Below are positions 16,923-25,406 of a stretch of 64,000 bases of DNA, piece after piece. A program made the position numbers and the translations under genes. The DNA is from Chryseobacterium oranimense (GTDB lineage: Bacteria > Bacteroidota > Bacteroidia > Flavobacteriales > Weeksellaceae). Location of the stretch: assembly GCF_025244725.1 (NCBI RefSeq), contig NZ_CP104203.1, forward strand, positions 2,356,001-2,420,000, in the 5' to 3' direction. Numbering within the stretch: position 1 is the stretch's first letter; each line of letters begins with the position of its first letter. A model generated the notes under the pieces. The model saw nothing but the letters and a program-made list of their open reading frames with translations, was not told the DNA's origin and ran no database searches.

Positions 16923-16998
16923 GAATCTACTTCAATACTTTCGCTATTTCTAAGATTTTTGTAATTTGCATACATAAAATAAAAGTAAAAATAGAACT

Positions 16999-18129
16999 AT
17001 GTCAACACTTACATTTGCCGAAAAAATTGCTCAAGCTGAGAATTTTTTACCAATCAACGGTACAGATTACATTGAGTTTTATGTAGGAAATGCTAAACAA
17101 GCTGCCCATTATTATAAAACCGCTTTCGGTTTTCAGTCTGTAGCCTATGCTGGTCCTGAAACAGGAGTAAGAGACCGCGCTTCTTATGTTCTTCAGCAGG
17201 GGAAAATAAGATTGGTATTAACAACAGGGCTTAAATCCGACTCACCTATCAGCGAGCACGTAAAAAAACATGGTGATGGAGTGAAAGTTTTGGCACTTTG
17301 GGTAGACGACGCTTACAAAGCTTTTGAAGAAACCACTAAAAGAGGCGGAAAACCATATCTGGAGCCTGTAACTTTAACAGATGACAACGGGGAGGTAAGA
17401 ATGTCCGGAATCTATACATACGGAGAAACAATCCACATGTTTGTTGAAAGAAAAAATTATACAGGAGCTTTCATGCCCGGATATGAAAAATGGGAAAGCG
17501 ATTACAAGCCTGAAGAAACAGGATTATTATATGTAGACCATTGTGTAGGAAACGTAGACTGGAACAGAATGATCCCTACCGTAGAATGGTACGAAAAAGT
17601 AATGGGATTTGTGAACATCCTTTCTTTTGACGACAAGCAGATCAATACAGAATATTCTGCATTAATGTCTAAAGTAATGTCCAACGGAAACGGATTTGCA
17701 AAATTCCCGATCAATGAGCCGGCAGAAGGCAAGAAAAAATCCCAGGTAGAAGAATATCTTGATTTCTACGAAGGTGAAGGAGTGCAGCACATTGCTGTAG
17801 CGACAAAAGATATCATCCACACCGTAACCGAATTAAAAAAACGCGGGGTAGAGTTCCTTTCCGCTCCACCAGAGGCTTATTACGATATGGTTCCTGAAAG
17901 AGTTGGACATATTGATGAAGATCTTAAAAAATTACAGGACTTAGGCATCCTTATTGATCATGATGAAGAAGGCTACTTGCTTCAGATTTTTACGAAGCCT
18001 GTAGAAGACCGTCCTACTCTATTCTTTGAAATCATTGAAAGACACGGTGCACAGAGTTTTGGTGCCGGAAATTTCAAAGCATTATTCGAAGCATTGGAAA
18101 GAGAGCAGGAAAGAAGAGGAAATCTTTAA
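16999..18129 (+). CDS. hppD: 4-hydroxyphenylpyruvate dioxygenase
   Basis: 376 aa, a two-domain vicinal-oxygen-chelate enzyme. It converts 4-hydroxyphenylpyruvate to homogentisate with O2 and loss of CO2. The C-terminal catalytic domain shows the iron ligands: His in VDHCVGNV, His in QHIAVATKDI and Glu in FFEIIERHG. The family tail SFGAGNFKALFEALEREQE is present. It supplies the substrate of hmgA encoded earlier in the cluster. It is followed by a terminator at 18146, so it may be a separate transcript from fahA. Confidence 0.96.
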   Translation: MSTLTFAEKIAQAENFLPINGTDYIEFYVGNAKQAAHYYKTAFGFQSVAYAGPETGVRDRASYVLQQGKIRLVLTTGLKSDSPISEHVKKHGDGVKVLALWVDDAYKAFEETTKRGGKPYLEPVTLTDDNGEVRMSGIYTYGETIHMFVERKNYTGAFMPGYEKWESDYKPEETGLLYVDHCVGNVDWNRMIPTVEWYEKVMGFVNILSFDDKQINTEYSALMSKVMSNGNGFAKFPINEPAEGKKKSQVEEYLDFYEGEGVQHIAVATKDIIHTVTELKKRGVEFLSAPPEAYYDMVPERVGHIDEDLKKLQDLGILIDHDEEGYLLQIFTKPVEDRPTLFFEIIERHGAQSFGAGNFKALFEALEREQERRGNL

Positions 18130-18145
18130 TTTAAATATATAATAC

Positions 18146-18187
18146 AAAGTTTTGTCAGGATGAAAAGTCTTGGCAAAACTTTTTTTT
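18146..18187 (+). terminator. Terminator after hppD
   Basis: AAAGTTTTG (18146-18154) pairs with CAAAACTTT (18174-18182), with a run of Ts running to about 18187. Confidence 0.75.
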
Positions 18188-18200
18188 AAAACACACATTT

Positions 18201-18659
18201 ATGAGAAAATTATTAATCGGGGTTTTATTTTTCGGAACATTGGGGCTTAAAGCTCAGTATGGAAGCCTTAATGAAATCCTTAATCGTCTGGAAGAAAGAA
18301 AAGGCATTAATCAGCACCTTGAAAAAGTAAATATAGACAATAAGAAATTTGTCTTCATTAAGGATGCGGAGGATCACACGGAAAGAGACTTTATCGTTAT
18401 TAAAGGTAAAGAAGCTACCTATGTAGAAGTTTTTGATGACAAAGCAACCGGGGAAAGCAGTTCAAACGTTTTTACGGGAGATATCATCAGGAAAAAGAAT
18501 ATTCTTTCTCTGAGAGCGGATAAACTTGAAAACAAAAAGGTTCCGCTGCCCGTTACCAAAACTCTGCTGCTGACCAAGCAGGATGATATCCTGTATCTTA
18601 TCGATGTCAACACAAAAGACAGATGGATAGATGAAGCCTCTTATTCCAAAAAGAAATAA
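18201..18659 (+). CDS. Secreted protein of unknown function
   Basis: 152 aa with a clear Sec signal (MRKLLIGVLFFGTLGLKAQ). The rest is charged and rich in beta-strand residues. There is no recognised domain and no lipobox. It is located between hppD and fahA on the same strand. Its position could be accidental, since a terminator precedes it. It may be a small periplasmic protein found mainly in Flavobacteriia; I do not recognise it. Confidence 0.7.
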   Translation: MRKLLIGVLFFGTLGLKAQYGSLNEILNRLEERKGINQHLEKVNIDNKKFVFIKDAEDHTERDFIVIKGKEATYVEVFDDKATGESSSNVFTGDIIRKKNILSLRADKLENKKVPLPVTKTLLLTKQDDILYLIDVNTKDRWIDEASYSKKK

Positions 18660-18732
18660 TTCCCAAAGAATCAGGATAGCAGATCTTGACAGATTTGTTA
18701 TCTTACCGTTTTAATTTAAATTCCAAAAAATT

Positions 18733-19980
18733 ATGAAATCATTTGTAGAATATTCTTCAGATTCAGACTTTTCTATACATAATATTCCTTTCGGAGTAGC
18801 CGTTTTTAATAAAGAATATATCGGATGCTGTACAAGGATCGGTGATCAGGTCATTGATCTTGCCACCCTTTACGATCTTGCCTATTTTGAAGATATTGAA
18901 GGATTGAGCGACAATGTTTTTGAAGCCTATACCATCAATGAGTTCATTGAACTGGGAAAACCTGTTACCAATGCAGTCCGCACCAGAATCCAGGAATTGC
19001 TTCAGGAAGGTTCTATCTTGTCAAAAGATGAAAAAACCATTGAGGATGCATTTTATGACCTTGATAAGGTAAAAATGATTATGCCTGTGCACATCCCGAA
19101 CTATACGGATTTTTACAGCAGCATTGAACATGCAACGAACGTTGGAAAAATGTTCCGCGATCCTGCCAATGCCCTGCTACCAAACTGGAAACACCTTCCG
19201 GTAGGTTACCACGGGAGAGCCTCATCCATCGTAGTTTCAGGAACGGAAATTAACCGCCCGAAAGGTCAGACAAAGCCTGCAGATGTGGAAAAACCTGTTT
19301 TCGGACCAAGCAAGCAGCTCGATTTTGAACTTGAAATGGCCTTTATCCTCAACAGAAATACAGAAATGGGCGAAAGCATTTCTACAAAAGATGCTGAAGA
19401 TGCCATATTCGGAATGGTTATTTTCAATGACTGGTCTGCAAGAGACATCCAGTCCTGGGAATATGTTCCACTGGGACCTTTTCTTGCCAAAAACTTCGGT
19501 TCATCCGTTTCTCCATGGGTCGTTACCCTTGAAGCATTGGAACCATTCAGAACAGCTTCTCCAAAACAGGATCCTGAAGTTTTAGATTATTTAAAATTTG
19601 AAGGTGACAAAAACTATGATATCAATCTTGAAGTATATCTGAAGCCGGAAAACGGTGAGGAAAACCTGATTTCAGAAAGTAATTATAAATTTATGTACTG
19701 GAACATGACCCAGCAGCTGGCTCATCATACGGTAAACGGGTGTAATGTAGAGGTTGGCGACCTGTATGCCAGCGGAACCATCTCAGGAAGCGATCCGAAA
19801 TCATTCGGGTCCATGCTTGAGCTTACCTGGAGAGGACAAAACCCTTTACAGCTAAGCAATGGCCAGGAAAGAAAATTCATTGAGGATAACGATACGGTTA
19901 CCATGAAAGCCTGGGCAGAAAAAGATGGCGTGAGAGTTGGTTTTGGTGAAGTTTCAGGGAAAATTATTCCAGCAGTTTAA
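18733..19980 (+). CDS. fahA: Fumarylacetoacetase
   Basis: 415 aa. It hydrolyses fumarylacetoacetate to fumarate and acetoacetate, the last step of tyrosine catabolism. The N-terminal SH3-like domain begins with IPFGVAVFN. The catalytic domain shows YTDFYSSIEHATNVGKMFR, with the catalytic His and metal-binding Asp, and DWSARDIQSWEYVPLGPFL, with further metal-site residues. Length matches bacterial FAH. No maleylacetoacetate isomerase gene is seen nearby. Directly downstream lies an inverted-repeat-bounded element that separates it from the flavin reductase-like gene. Confidence 0.96.
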   Translation: MKSFVEYSSDSDFSIHNIPFGVAVFNKEYIGCCTRIGDQVIDLATLYDLAYFEDIEGLSDNVFEAYTINEFIELGKPVTNAVRTRIQELLQEGSILSKDEKTIEDAFYDLDKVKMIMPVHIPNYTDFYSSIEHATNVGKMFRDPANALLPNWKHLPVGYHGRASSIVVSGTEINRPKGQTKPADVEKPVFGPSKQLDFELEMAFILNRNTEMGESISTKDAEDAIFGMVIFNDWSARDIQSWEYVPLGPFLAKNFGSSVSPWVVTLEALEPFRTASPKQDPEVLDYLKFEGDKNYDINLEVYLKPENGEENLISESNYKFMYWNMTQQLAHHTVNGCNVEVGDLYASGTISGSDPKSFGSMLELTWRGQNPLQLSNGQERKFIEDNDTVTMKAWAEKDGVRVGFGEVSGKIIPAV

Positions 19981-19992
19981 TATATAATAAAA

Positions 19993-20577
19993 TTAAACAC
20001 TTAAGTTTATTAAGTCAAATGATAATGGAAATTTAAGTTCACTTTAGTTTTTGAAAATCTACGATTTTCATAATGTTTCTTTACACATGGTTACACAAAA
20101 ATTGATTAACGAACTTTCTTATAAAATTGTTGGAGCTTGTATAGAGGTTCATAAACTGGCCGGTCCAGGTTTATATGAAGGAGTGTATCATCAATGTTTA
20201 GAAAAAGAATTCAATCTTTTAGGTTTAAAATACCAAAGTGAACTTGAAATTCCTTTTATCTATAAAGGCCAGCATATAGATTGTAAGTTAAAATGTGATT
20301 TTTTGATTGAAGATTTAATTGTTTTAGAATTAAAGTCTGTTTCTGAAATTCACCAGATTCATAAAGCTCAAACAATGAATTATATGAATCTCCTAAAGAT
20401 ACCACGCTCAATATTGGTAAATTTTAACGTAACCAACCTATATCATGAAGGTTGTGATTTTTTTGCTGCTAAATCTTTTAAAGATCTTCCACAAGAATGA
20501 AAATCAGAGATTTTCAAAAAACTAAAGTGTTCTTATAAAACGCATGCAGAGAAACTAAAGCTAACTTAAGTGTTAAA
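19993..20577 (+). mobile_element. Inverted-repeat-bounded element carrying a GxxExxY gene
   Basis: About 585 bp inserted between fahA and the flavin reductase-like gene. The outer ends are 15-nt inverted repeats with one mismatch (19993-20007 and 20563-20577; 12 nt perfect, AACACTTAAGTT). The inner ends are near-perfect 32/33-nt inverted repeats (20040-20071 and 20497-20529). Each contains a small palindrome, TGAAAATC-N3-GATTTTCA (20052-20070 and 20498-20516). The sequence TTAA lies at both outer edges (19993-19996 and 20573-20576) and could be a target duplication. The only gene inside is the GxxExxY protein; its stop codon is part of the right inner repeat. No transposase is present, so movement would need a trans-acting enzyme. 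Confidence 0.6.
20087..20500 (+). CDS. GxxExxY family protein, PD-(D/E)XK nuclease fold
   Basis: 137 aa from the ATG at 20087; the in-frame TTG at 20051 lies inside the left inner repeat and is rejected. The family hallmark is G28-x2-E31-x2-Y34 (GLYEGVY). A PD-(D/E)XK-like core follows: D71 in KCDFLIED and E81-x-K83 in VLELKSV, with a later HKAQTMNYM segment. Family members are common in Bacteroidota and have no firmly established function; a nuclease fold is recognised. Here the gene fills an element with terminal and subterminal inverted repeats and has no operon partner, suggesting a mobile cassette inside the tyrosine locus. Confidence 0.88.
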   Translation: MVTQKLINELSYKIVGACIEVHKLAGPGLYEGVYHQCLEKEFNLLGLKYQSELEIPFIYKGQHIDCKLKCDFLIEDLIVLELKSVSEIHQIHKAQTMNYMNLLKIPRSILVNFNVTNLYHEGCDFFAAKSFKDLPQE

Positions 20578-20585
20578 CAAAAATA

Positions 20586-21410
20586 ATGAAAACAGTAATC
20601 CCCTCCGAATTATCTCCCGTACAGCTTCAAACCATTATGCAGACCGCTGTGTCTCCACGGCCAATTGCTTTAGCTTCTACAGTTGATAAAAACGGAACCA
20701 TCAATTTATCTCCTTTCAGCTTTTTTAATATGTTCAGCACCGTTCCTCCGATTTTGATTTTTTCGCCATCGAGAAGAGTGCGTGACAATACCACAAAACA
20801 TACTCTGGAAAATGTACTGGAAGTTCCTGAAGTAGTAATAGGAACTGTAAATTTTCCGATTGTACAGCAGATTTCTTTAGCTTCCACAGAATATGAAACC
20901 GGAGTGAATGAGTTTATTAAGTCCGGCTTAACGATGAGAGAGGCAGATCTGGTACAGCCCAAACTGATTGAAGAATGCCCTGTAAACTTTGAATGTAAAG
21001 TTTTAGAGGTAAAATCATTAGGCGATCAGGGTGGTGCAGGAAATCTTGTGATCTGTGAAGTGCAGAAAATCCATATCAGGGAAGAATACCTGAACGAAGC
21101 AGGGAATTTGGATCAACAGAAGCTGGATATGGTAGCCCGTTTGGGAAGCAACTGGTATTCCAGAAGCAATGAGAACAGTCTTTTTGAAGTTCCGAAGCCA
21201 TTGGTAACGAAAGGAATCGGGTTTGACCTTCTGCCGGATTCTATCAAATACAGCAAAATATTTACAGGAAACGACCTGGGAATGCTTGCCAATGTAGAAA
21301 TTCTTCCTCCGGGAGATTTTCATGCAGATGAAAACGTTCATCTGGATGCACAGAAATTACTGCTGGAAAGCAGAATTGAAGAAGCCTGGGCACTTTTAAC
21401 AATACAATAA
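20586..21410 (+). CDS. Flavin reductase-like domain protein
   Basis: 274 aa, with an FMN-binding split-barrel of the flavin reductase class in the N-terminal 200 residues: MQTAVSPRPIALASTVDKNG, then NLSPFSFFNMFSTVPPILIFSP. It typically binds FMN. A role in tyrosine catabolism is suggested because the gene follows fahA, interrupted only by the small element at 19993-20577, but no defined step needs it. The stop is followed by a bidirectional terminator. Confidence 0.85.
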   Translation: MKTVIPSELSPVQLQTIMQTAVSPRPIALASTVDKNGTINLSPFSFFNMFSTVPPILIFSPSRRVRDNTTKHTLENVLEVPEVVIGTVNFPIVQQISLASTEYETGVNEFIKSGLTMREADLVQPKLIEECPVNFECKVLEVKSLGDQGGAGNLVICEVQKIHIREEYLNEAGNLDQQKLDMVARLGSNWYSRSNENSLFEVPKPLVTKGIGFDLLPDSIKYSKIFTGNDLGMLANVEILPPGDFHADENVHLDAQKLLLESRIEEAWALLTIQ

Positions 21411-21420
21411 TTCCAAAAAT

Positions 21421-21450
21421 AAAAACCAGCTTTCATCAGGCTGGTTTTTT
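21421..21450. terminator. Bidirectional terminator
   Basis: AAAAACCAGC (21421-21430) and GCTGGTTTTT (21440-21449) form a 10-bp stem followed by Ts. It lies between the flavin reductase-like gene and a convergent lipoprotein gene. Confidence 0.85.
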
Positions 21451-21473
21451 TTCTTTTACAAATCTGGAACTGC

Positions 21474-21956
21474 TTACATAGACTTGAGTACATCAGTAAT
21501 CTTAATTTTTTCTTTCTCAGTAAAATCTGTTACTTTTCCATTTTTGTCAATAGCTACATTTAGATTATCGTTCTTGGAATCATAGAAGATGGATGTTGAA
21601 TACCCTGGGCAGTCATGCTGCTTACAGCCTGTTACCTTATAGATTCCGTTTTCGGATACAATTTGGGATTCTACATTGAAGTTGTTAAAAATTTCATCGT
21701 ATTGCGCCCCTGTAATTTTCTTAACCCTGTCTGTAAAATCTTTATTTTCAAACAGTTTGATATCATGAGGATATTTTCCAATATTGTTCGTAATGATATT
21801 ACGGGTGGAAGATGATGCAGAAGAAATAGCTGAATCTGCTTTTATTGTTACAGAATCTTTAGTTATTGCTGAAGATGGATCAATTTTTGTCTCTTTTTTA
21901 CAGGAAACCACTGTCAATAACGAAAACGCGCAGGCGCTTAAGATCAGTTTGTTCAT
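21474..21956 (-). CDS. Lipoprotein of unknown function
   Basis: 160 aa from the ATG at 21956; a second ATG four codons upstream (21968) is possible. The signal peptide ends in VVSC, a lipobox, followed by KKE. Residues 50-160 have no recognised domain. Cys-containing CKQHDCPGYSTSIFYDSKNDNLNVAI suggests a small disulfide-stabilised beta-fold. It is probably an outer- or inner-membrane lipoprotein facing the periplasm. Confidence 0.75.
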   Translation of the reverse strand: MNKLILSACAFSLLTVVSCKKETKIDPSSAITKDSVTIKADSAISSASSSTRNIITNNIGKYPHDIKLFENKDFTDRVKKITGAQYDEIFNNFNVESQIVSENGIYKVTGCKQHDCPGYSTSIFYDSKNDNLNVAIDKNGKVTDFTEKEKIKITDVLKSM

Positions 21957-22014
21957 AATATATATCATTAATATGTGAAAAACTGATACTCAAATTTTAT
22001 GCCATATATTAATG

Positions 22015-22857
22015 TTATTTCATGTTTTCATTAATAAAATCAATGCATTTCTCAGTTACGATTTTAAGATTTTCAGGAAGTCTGTTTTCCATCCAGGGTT
22101 CTTTTGCCCCAAAAGTATGATCCGCACCTTCAACTAAAAACAGCTCCGAGTTAGGGTTAAGGATATGAAGATGTTCTGCATTTTTAAGACTTACACTTTC
22201 ATCATGGGTTCCGTGGATGATCAGCACATAAGCTTTTGCCATTTCCGTTGCTCTTTCAACATCAAAGCGGTGAATATTTTTTTCAAAGTCTTCATAAAAC
22301 TGGTAGTAATGAGGCATTTCCTGCTTTGTCCTTCCATTTAGCACATAATATACGCCTTCTTTTTTCCAGTTCTCCAACGCCTCATCTTTTGGAAAACGTT
22401 CCAGAGTATCTACGCTTGCCAGGGTGATAAGCCCATTGATTCTCTCATCTTCAAAGGTTTTGATGATGGAAATTCCTCCTCCCCTGCTGTGTCCGATCAG
22501 AATGATCTTTTGGTCATCCACATTCGGTTCTTTTACAAAATTATCGATCACCACGCCCAGGTCCGAAAGTTCTTTTGAATAATTATTATTTCCGAAAGCT
22601 TCAAGGTCACTAAAATTGTGGGGATCTTCAACAGTGGTTCCGTTATGGGACGAATTGAATTTGACAAAGTAAAAACCTGCTTCTGCAAACTTTTCTGCCA
22701 TCAGATTCCAGGCTCCCCAGTCTTTGTAACCTTTGTATCCGTGTACAAAAATCACCAAAGGCATTTTTTCATTGGTTTCAGGATATACAGCATCAGCCAG
22801 AAAATCTCTGGTTTCTTTGTTTTCAAGTTTTATATTAAGCTTTTTTATCAATTCCAT
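22015..22857 (-). CDS. Alpha/beta hydrolase
   Basis: 280 aa without a signal peptide, so cytoplasmic. It has the oxyanion region VIFVHGYKGYKDWG, the nucleophile elbow GHSRGG with the catalytic Ser, a later IHGTHDESV with the acid, and GADHTF with the catalytic His. It resembles the prolyl-oligopeptidase-like or dienelactone-hydrolase-like esterases. The substrate is unknown. It stands alone, divergent from the HipA-like kinase gene. Confidence 0.88.
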   Translation of the reverse strand: MELIKKLNIKLENKETRDFLADAVYPETNEKMPLVIFVHGYKGYKDWGAWNLMAEKFAEAGFYFVKFNSSHNGTTVEDPHNFSDLEAFGNNNYSKELSDLGVVIDNFVKEPNVDDQKIILIGHSRGGGISIIKTFEDERINGLITLASVDTLERFPKDEALENWKKEGVYYVLNGRTKQEMPHYYQFYEDFEKNIHRFDVERATEMAKAYVLIIHGTHDESVSLKNAEHLHILNPNSELFLVEGADHTFGAKEPWMENRLPENLKIVTEKCIDFINENMK

Positions 22858-22995
22858 ATGAAAGTTTTAATTACAATTCTTAGTTGTCGGTTAGGCCTGA
22901 ACGATTCACTTTACTCTAAATATATAAAAAAAATTTTAACCCGGAAAACTTAATCTTCTGCCCCGCAATTGATCCAATAGTATAAAAAATAACCT

Positions 22996-23003
22996 TATTT
23001 TTG
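22996..23003 (+). promoter_or_regulatory. -7 promoter element very close to a start codon
   Basis: TATTTTTG ends only 4 nt before the ATG at 23008, so the transcript of the HipA-like gene would be almost leaderless if this is the promoter. Translation could instead begin at the Met ten codons in (23035). Confidence 0.4.
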
Positions 23004-23007
23004 CGGT

Positions 23008-23781
23008 ATGCTGGATTTAAGAACGGTAACCGTCATGCGTTACATCCTTCCGCTGAGAGAAGGCGGATCTCTTCCTGCTTTGGCAGAAGCTGATGATGAC
23101 TTTAAATATGTACTGAAATTCCGGGGCGCAGGTCACGGAGTAAAAATGCTGATCTCCGAACTTTTGGGCGGTAAGATCACGGAAGCCTTAGGCCTTAAAA
23201 TTCCCGAGCTGGTATTTGTAAATCTGGATGTTGATTTCGGAAGAACAGAAGCTGATGAGGAAATCCAGGATCTGCTGAAATTTTCGGAAGGCTTGAACCT
23301 GGGTCTGCATTATCTTTCAGGTTCCATTACCTATGATCCGGGTGTAAAGGTGGATCCGCTTCTGGCATCAAAAATTGTATGGCTGGATGCTTTTATTACC
23401 AATATTGACCGTACTTTCAGGAATACGAATCTCCTGATGTGGCACAAAGAACTTTGGGTGATCGATAACGGAGCATCGTTTTATTTCCATCATTCATGGC
23501 AGAATTTCGATACCGCTGCAAAAACACCGTTTAAATACGTGAAGGATCATGTGCTTCTTCCGAAAGCAAAAATGCTGGATGAAGCAGATCAGTTTGCCCA
23601 TGAAGTACTGAATGATAAGCTGTTCAGAGAGATTGTCAATTTAATTCCGGAAGCCTGGCTCCATTGGGATGATGCCGATGAAACTCCTGACGAAATCCGT
23701 GAAATTTATTTTCAGTTCCTGAAGACCAGGTTGGAAAATTCTCAAATCTTTGTAAACGAAGCCAAAAATGCAAGAGGATAA
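23008..23781 (+). CDS. HipA-like kinase family protein
   Basis: 257 aa. It resembles the HipA-family kinase fold in the small stand-alone form: LREGGSLPALAEADDDFKYVLKFRGAGHG looks like a nucleotide-binding glycine/lysine segment. DAFITNIDRTFRNTNLL and VIDNGASF look like the catalytic and metal-binding loops. There is no HipA N-terminal domain and no HipB-like helix-turn-helix neighbour. It overlaps the following DUF3037 gene by 14 nt, so the two are translationally linked. The pair may act together as a kinase with a partner or substrate, possibly toxin-antitoxin-like, but no function is known. Confidence 0.8.
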   Translation: MLDLRTVTVMRYILPLREGGSLPALAEADDDFKYVLKFRGAGHGVKMLISELLGGKITEALGLKIPELVFVNLDVDFGRTEADEEIQDLLKFSEGLNLGLHYLSGSITYDPGVKVDPLLASKIVWLDAFITNIDRTFRNTNLLMWHKELWVIDNGASFYFHHSWQNFDTAAKTPFKYVKDHVLLPKAKMLDEADQFAHEVLNDKLFREIVNLIPEAWLHWDDADETPDEIREIYFQFLKTRLENSQIFVNEAKNARG

Positions 23782-24151
23782 AATATACGAGTACGCCGTT
23801 ATACGCCTGGTCCCTAAAGTTGAAAGAGAAGAATTTTTCAATATCGGACTTGTGATGTTTTCCAAAAAGGAGAAATTTATCCGTGTGGAATTTTACCTCT
23901 GTCCGGATAAATTCAGACTGATGCACAGCAAGCTGGATTATGATGATGTGATCCATAATCTTGAGAGTTTTCAGAAAATTGCCAATGGAGATAAAGAGGG
24001 AGGGCCTATTGCCCTGATGGATATTCCTGAGCGTTTCCGTTGGCTGACGGCTGTAAGGAGCTCTTCCATTCAGACCTCAAGACCTCATCCGGGAAAATCC
24101 AAAGACCTGGAAAAGACGTTTGGTAAACTTTTTGAGGAGTTAGTAAAATAA
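23768..24151 (+). CDS. DUF3037 domain protein, partner of the HipA-like kinase
   Basis: 127 aa, the length of DUF3037 proteins. It begins MQEDKIYEYAVIRLVPKVEREEFFNIGLVMFSK, the conserved part of that family. The C-terminal half contains RFRWLTAVRSSSIQTSRPHPG. There is no signal peptide or membrane segment. The gene overlaps the HipA-like kinase gene. The family function is unknown; co-occurrence with this kinase type is the main clue. Confidence 0.85.
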   Translation: MQEDKIYEYAVIRLVPKVEREEFFNIGLVMFSKKEKFIRVEFYLCPDKFRLMHSKLDYDDVIHNLESFQKIANGDKEGGPIALMDIPERFRWLTAVRSSSIQTSRPHPGKSKDLEKTFGKLFEELVK

Positions 24152-24175
24152 TACTCCATCACAAAAAAGTATTCT

Positions 24176-25198
24176 ATGAAATCTTCAATCAACAACATAT
24201 CAATCTACAGGTTTTTCACAAACCTGTTTTTTGTTCTTTTTTTATCCTTTTTCAATTTAAGTTATTCACAAGGTCCGCCGGATCCTATAATTAAGAAAAG
24301 CAGTCTTCTTCCGGAAATATCATCGGTCTCGGAAAATATTGTTTATAAGACTAATGCAAAGGGAAATCCTGTTGCCTTGGATATTTATGCTCCTAAAACA
24401 GCTTCCGGAGGTAAAATGCCCGTTGTTATTTATGTACATGGCGGAGCATGGGTAAAAGGCGATAAGACAGTTACGGATAGCAGCTATATTGAAACCTTCA
24501 TTTCGAAACTTCTTGACAAAAAATATGCAGTCATCAGCATCGACTATACACTCCTGAACGATAGCATTCACTTTCCTCTTCCGTTGGAGGATACCAAAGA
24601 TGCGGTAAGATGGGTCAGAAAAAATGCGGCAAAATATAATTTCGATCCGGACAATATCGGCCTTTTTGGTGCTTCATCAGGCGCACATCTTTCGATGCTC
24701 GCGGCATACACACCTGATCGCCAATTTCCCGGAAGTCCTGAACTCTCTTCTTATTCCTCAAAGGTAAATTATGTAATAGATCATTATGGACCTTCAGACA
24801 TGAATAATCTGCTTCATACCCGTCTCGGAAAAGTACCTGTATTCTTTTTCGGCCTGGCAGCAAAGAAAATCGTAGACCTCAGAAGCAATCTTGTAAAAGG
24901 ACTGTCAGGATATGACATTAAACAAGATAAAGGCAAAGTAATAGAATATTTTAAAACCATTTCTCCGGTAACGTATGTTTCAGGAGGCGTTCCTACATTA
25001 ATTGTCCAGGGAAATAAAGACAAGGTAGTTCCCATGAAGCAATCTAAAAAACTCCACAGAAAACTTAAAAGAGAAAATATTCAAAATACACTGATCATTG
25101 TTGAAGACGGCCTTCATGGCTTCAAAACCACAGATAAAAACTATCTGGACAAGCTGACTGATCAGATGGTGGATTTTGTTGATTCTCAAAGAAAATAA
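24176..25198 (+). CDS. Secreted alpha/beta hydrolase (esterase/lipase-like)
   Basis: 340 aa with a Sec signal of about 30 residues ending near YSQG. It has the HGGAW oxyanion motif of the hormone-sensitive lipase/BD-FAE group. The nucleophile elbow is GASSG, with IVQGNKDKVVP for the catalytic acid and EDGLHGF for the catalytic His. The ester substrate is not known; related Bacteroidota enzymes deacetylate or de-esterify plant polysaccharides. It follows the DUF3037 gene by 24 nt but is probably functionally separate. Confidence 0.88.
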   Translation: MKSSINNISIYRFFTNLFFVLFLSFFNLSYSQGPPDPIIKKSSLLPEISSVSENIVYKTNAKGNPVALDIYAPKTASGGKMPVVIYVHGGAWVKGDKTVTDSSYIETFISKLLDKKYAVISIDYTLLNDSIHFPLPLEDTKDAVRWVRKNAAKYNFDPDNIGLFGASSGAHLSMLAAYTPDRQFPGSPELSSYSSKVNYVIDHYGPSDMNNLLHTRLGKVPVFFFGLAAKKIVDLRSNLVKGLSGYDIKQDKGKVIEYFKTISPVTYVSGGVPTLIVQGNKDKVVPMKQSKKLHRKLKRENIQNTLIIVEDGLHGFKTTDKNYLDKLTDQMVDFVDSQRK

Positions 25199-25406
25199 AT
25201 AATATACATTTTGATTAAATAAAATCAATAACTATCTATAAATCAAATTACAAAACTTCAAACTAAGCCCCATAACTACAAAATTGCTAGATTAATATAC
25301 ATTTCATCATTTTTTATTCATAAAATAATTAACTTGGCTTTTGTTTAAATTATTCTTAACAAAATATCCAATATTTTTAATTATTCATCCTTAAAAAACA
25401 GATGAC

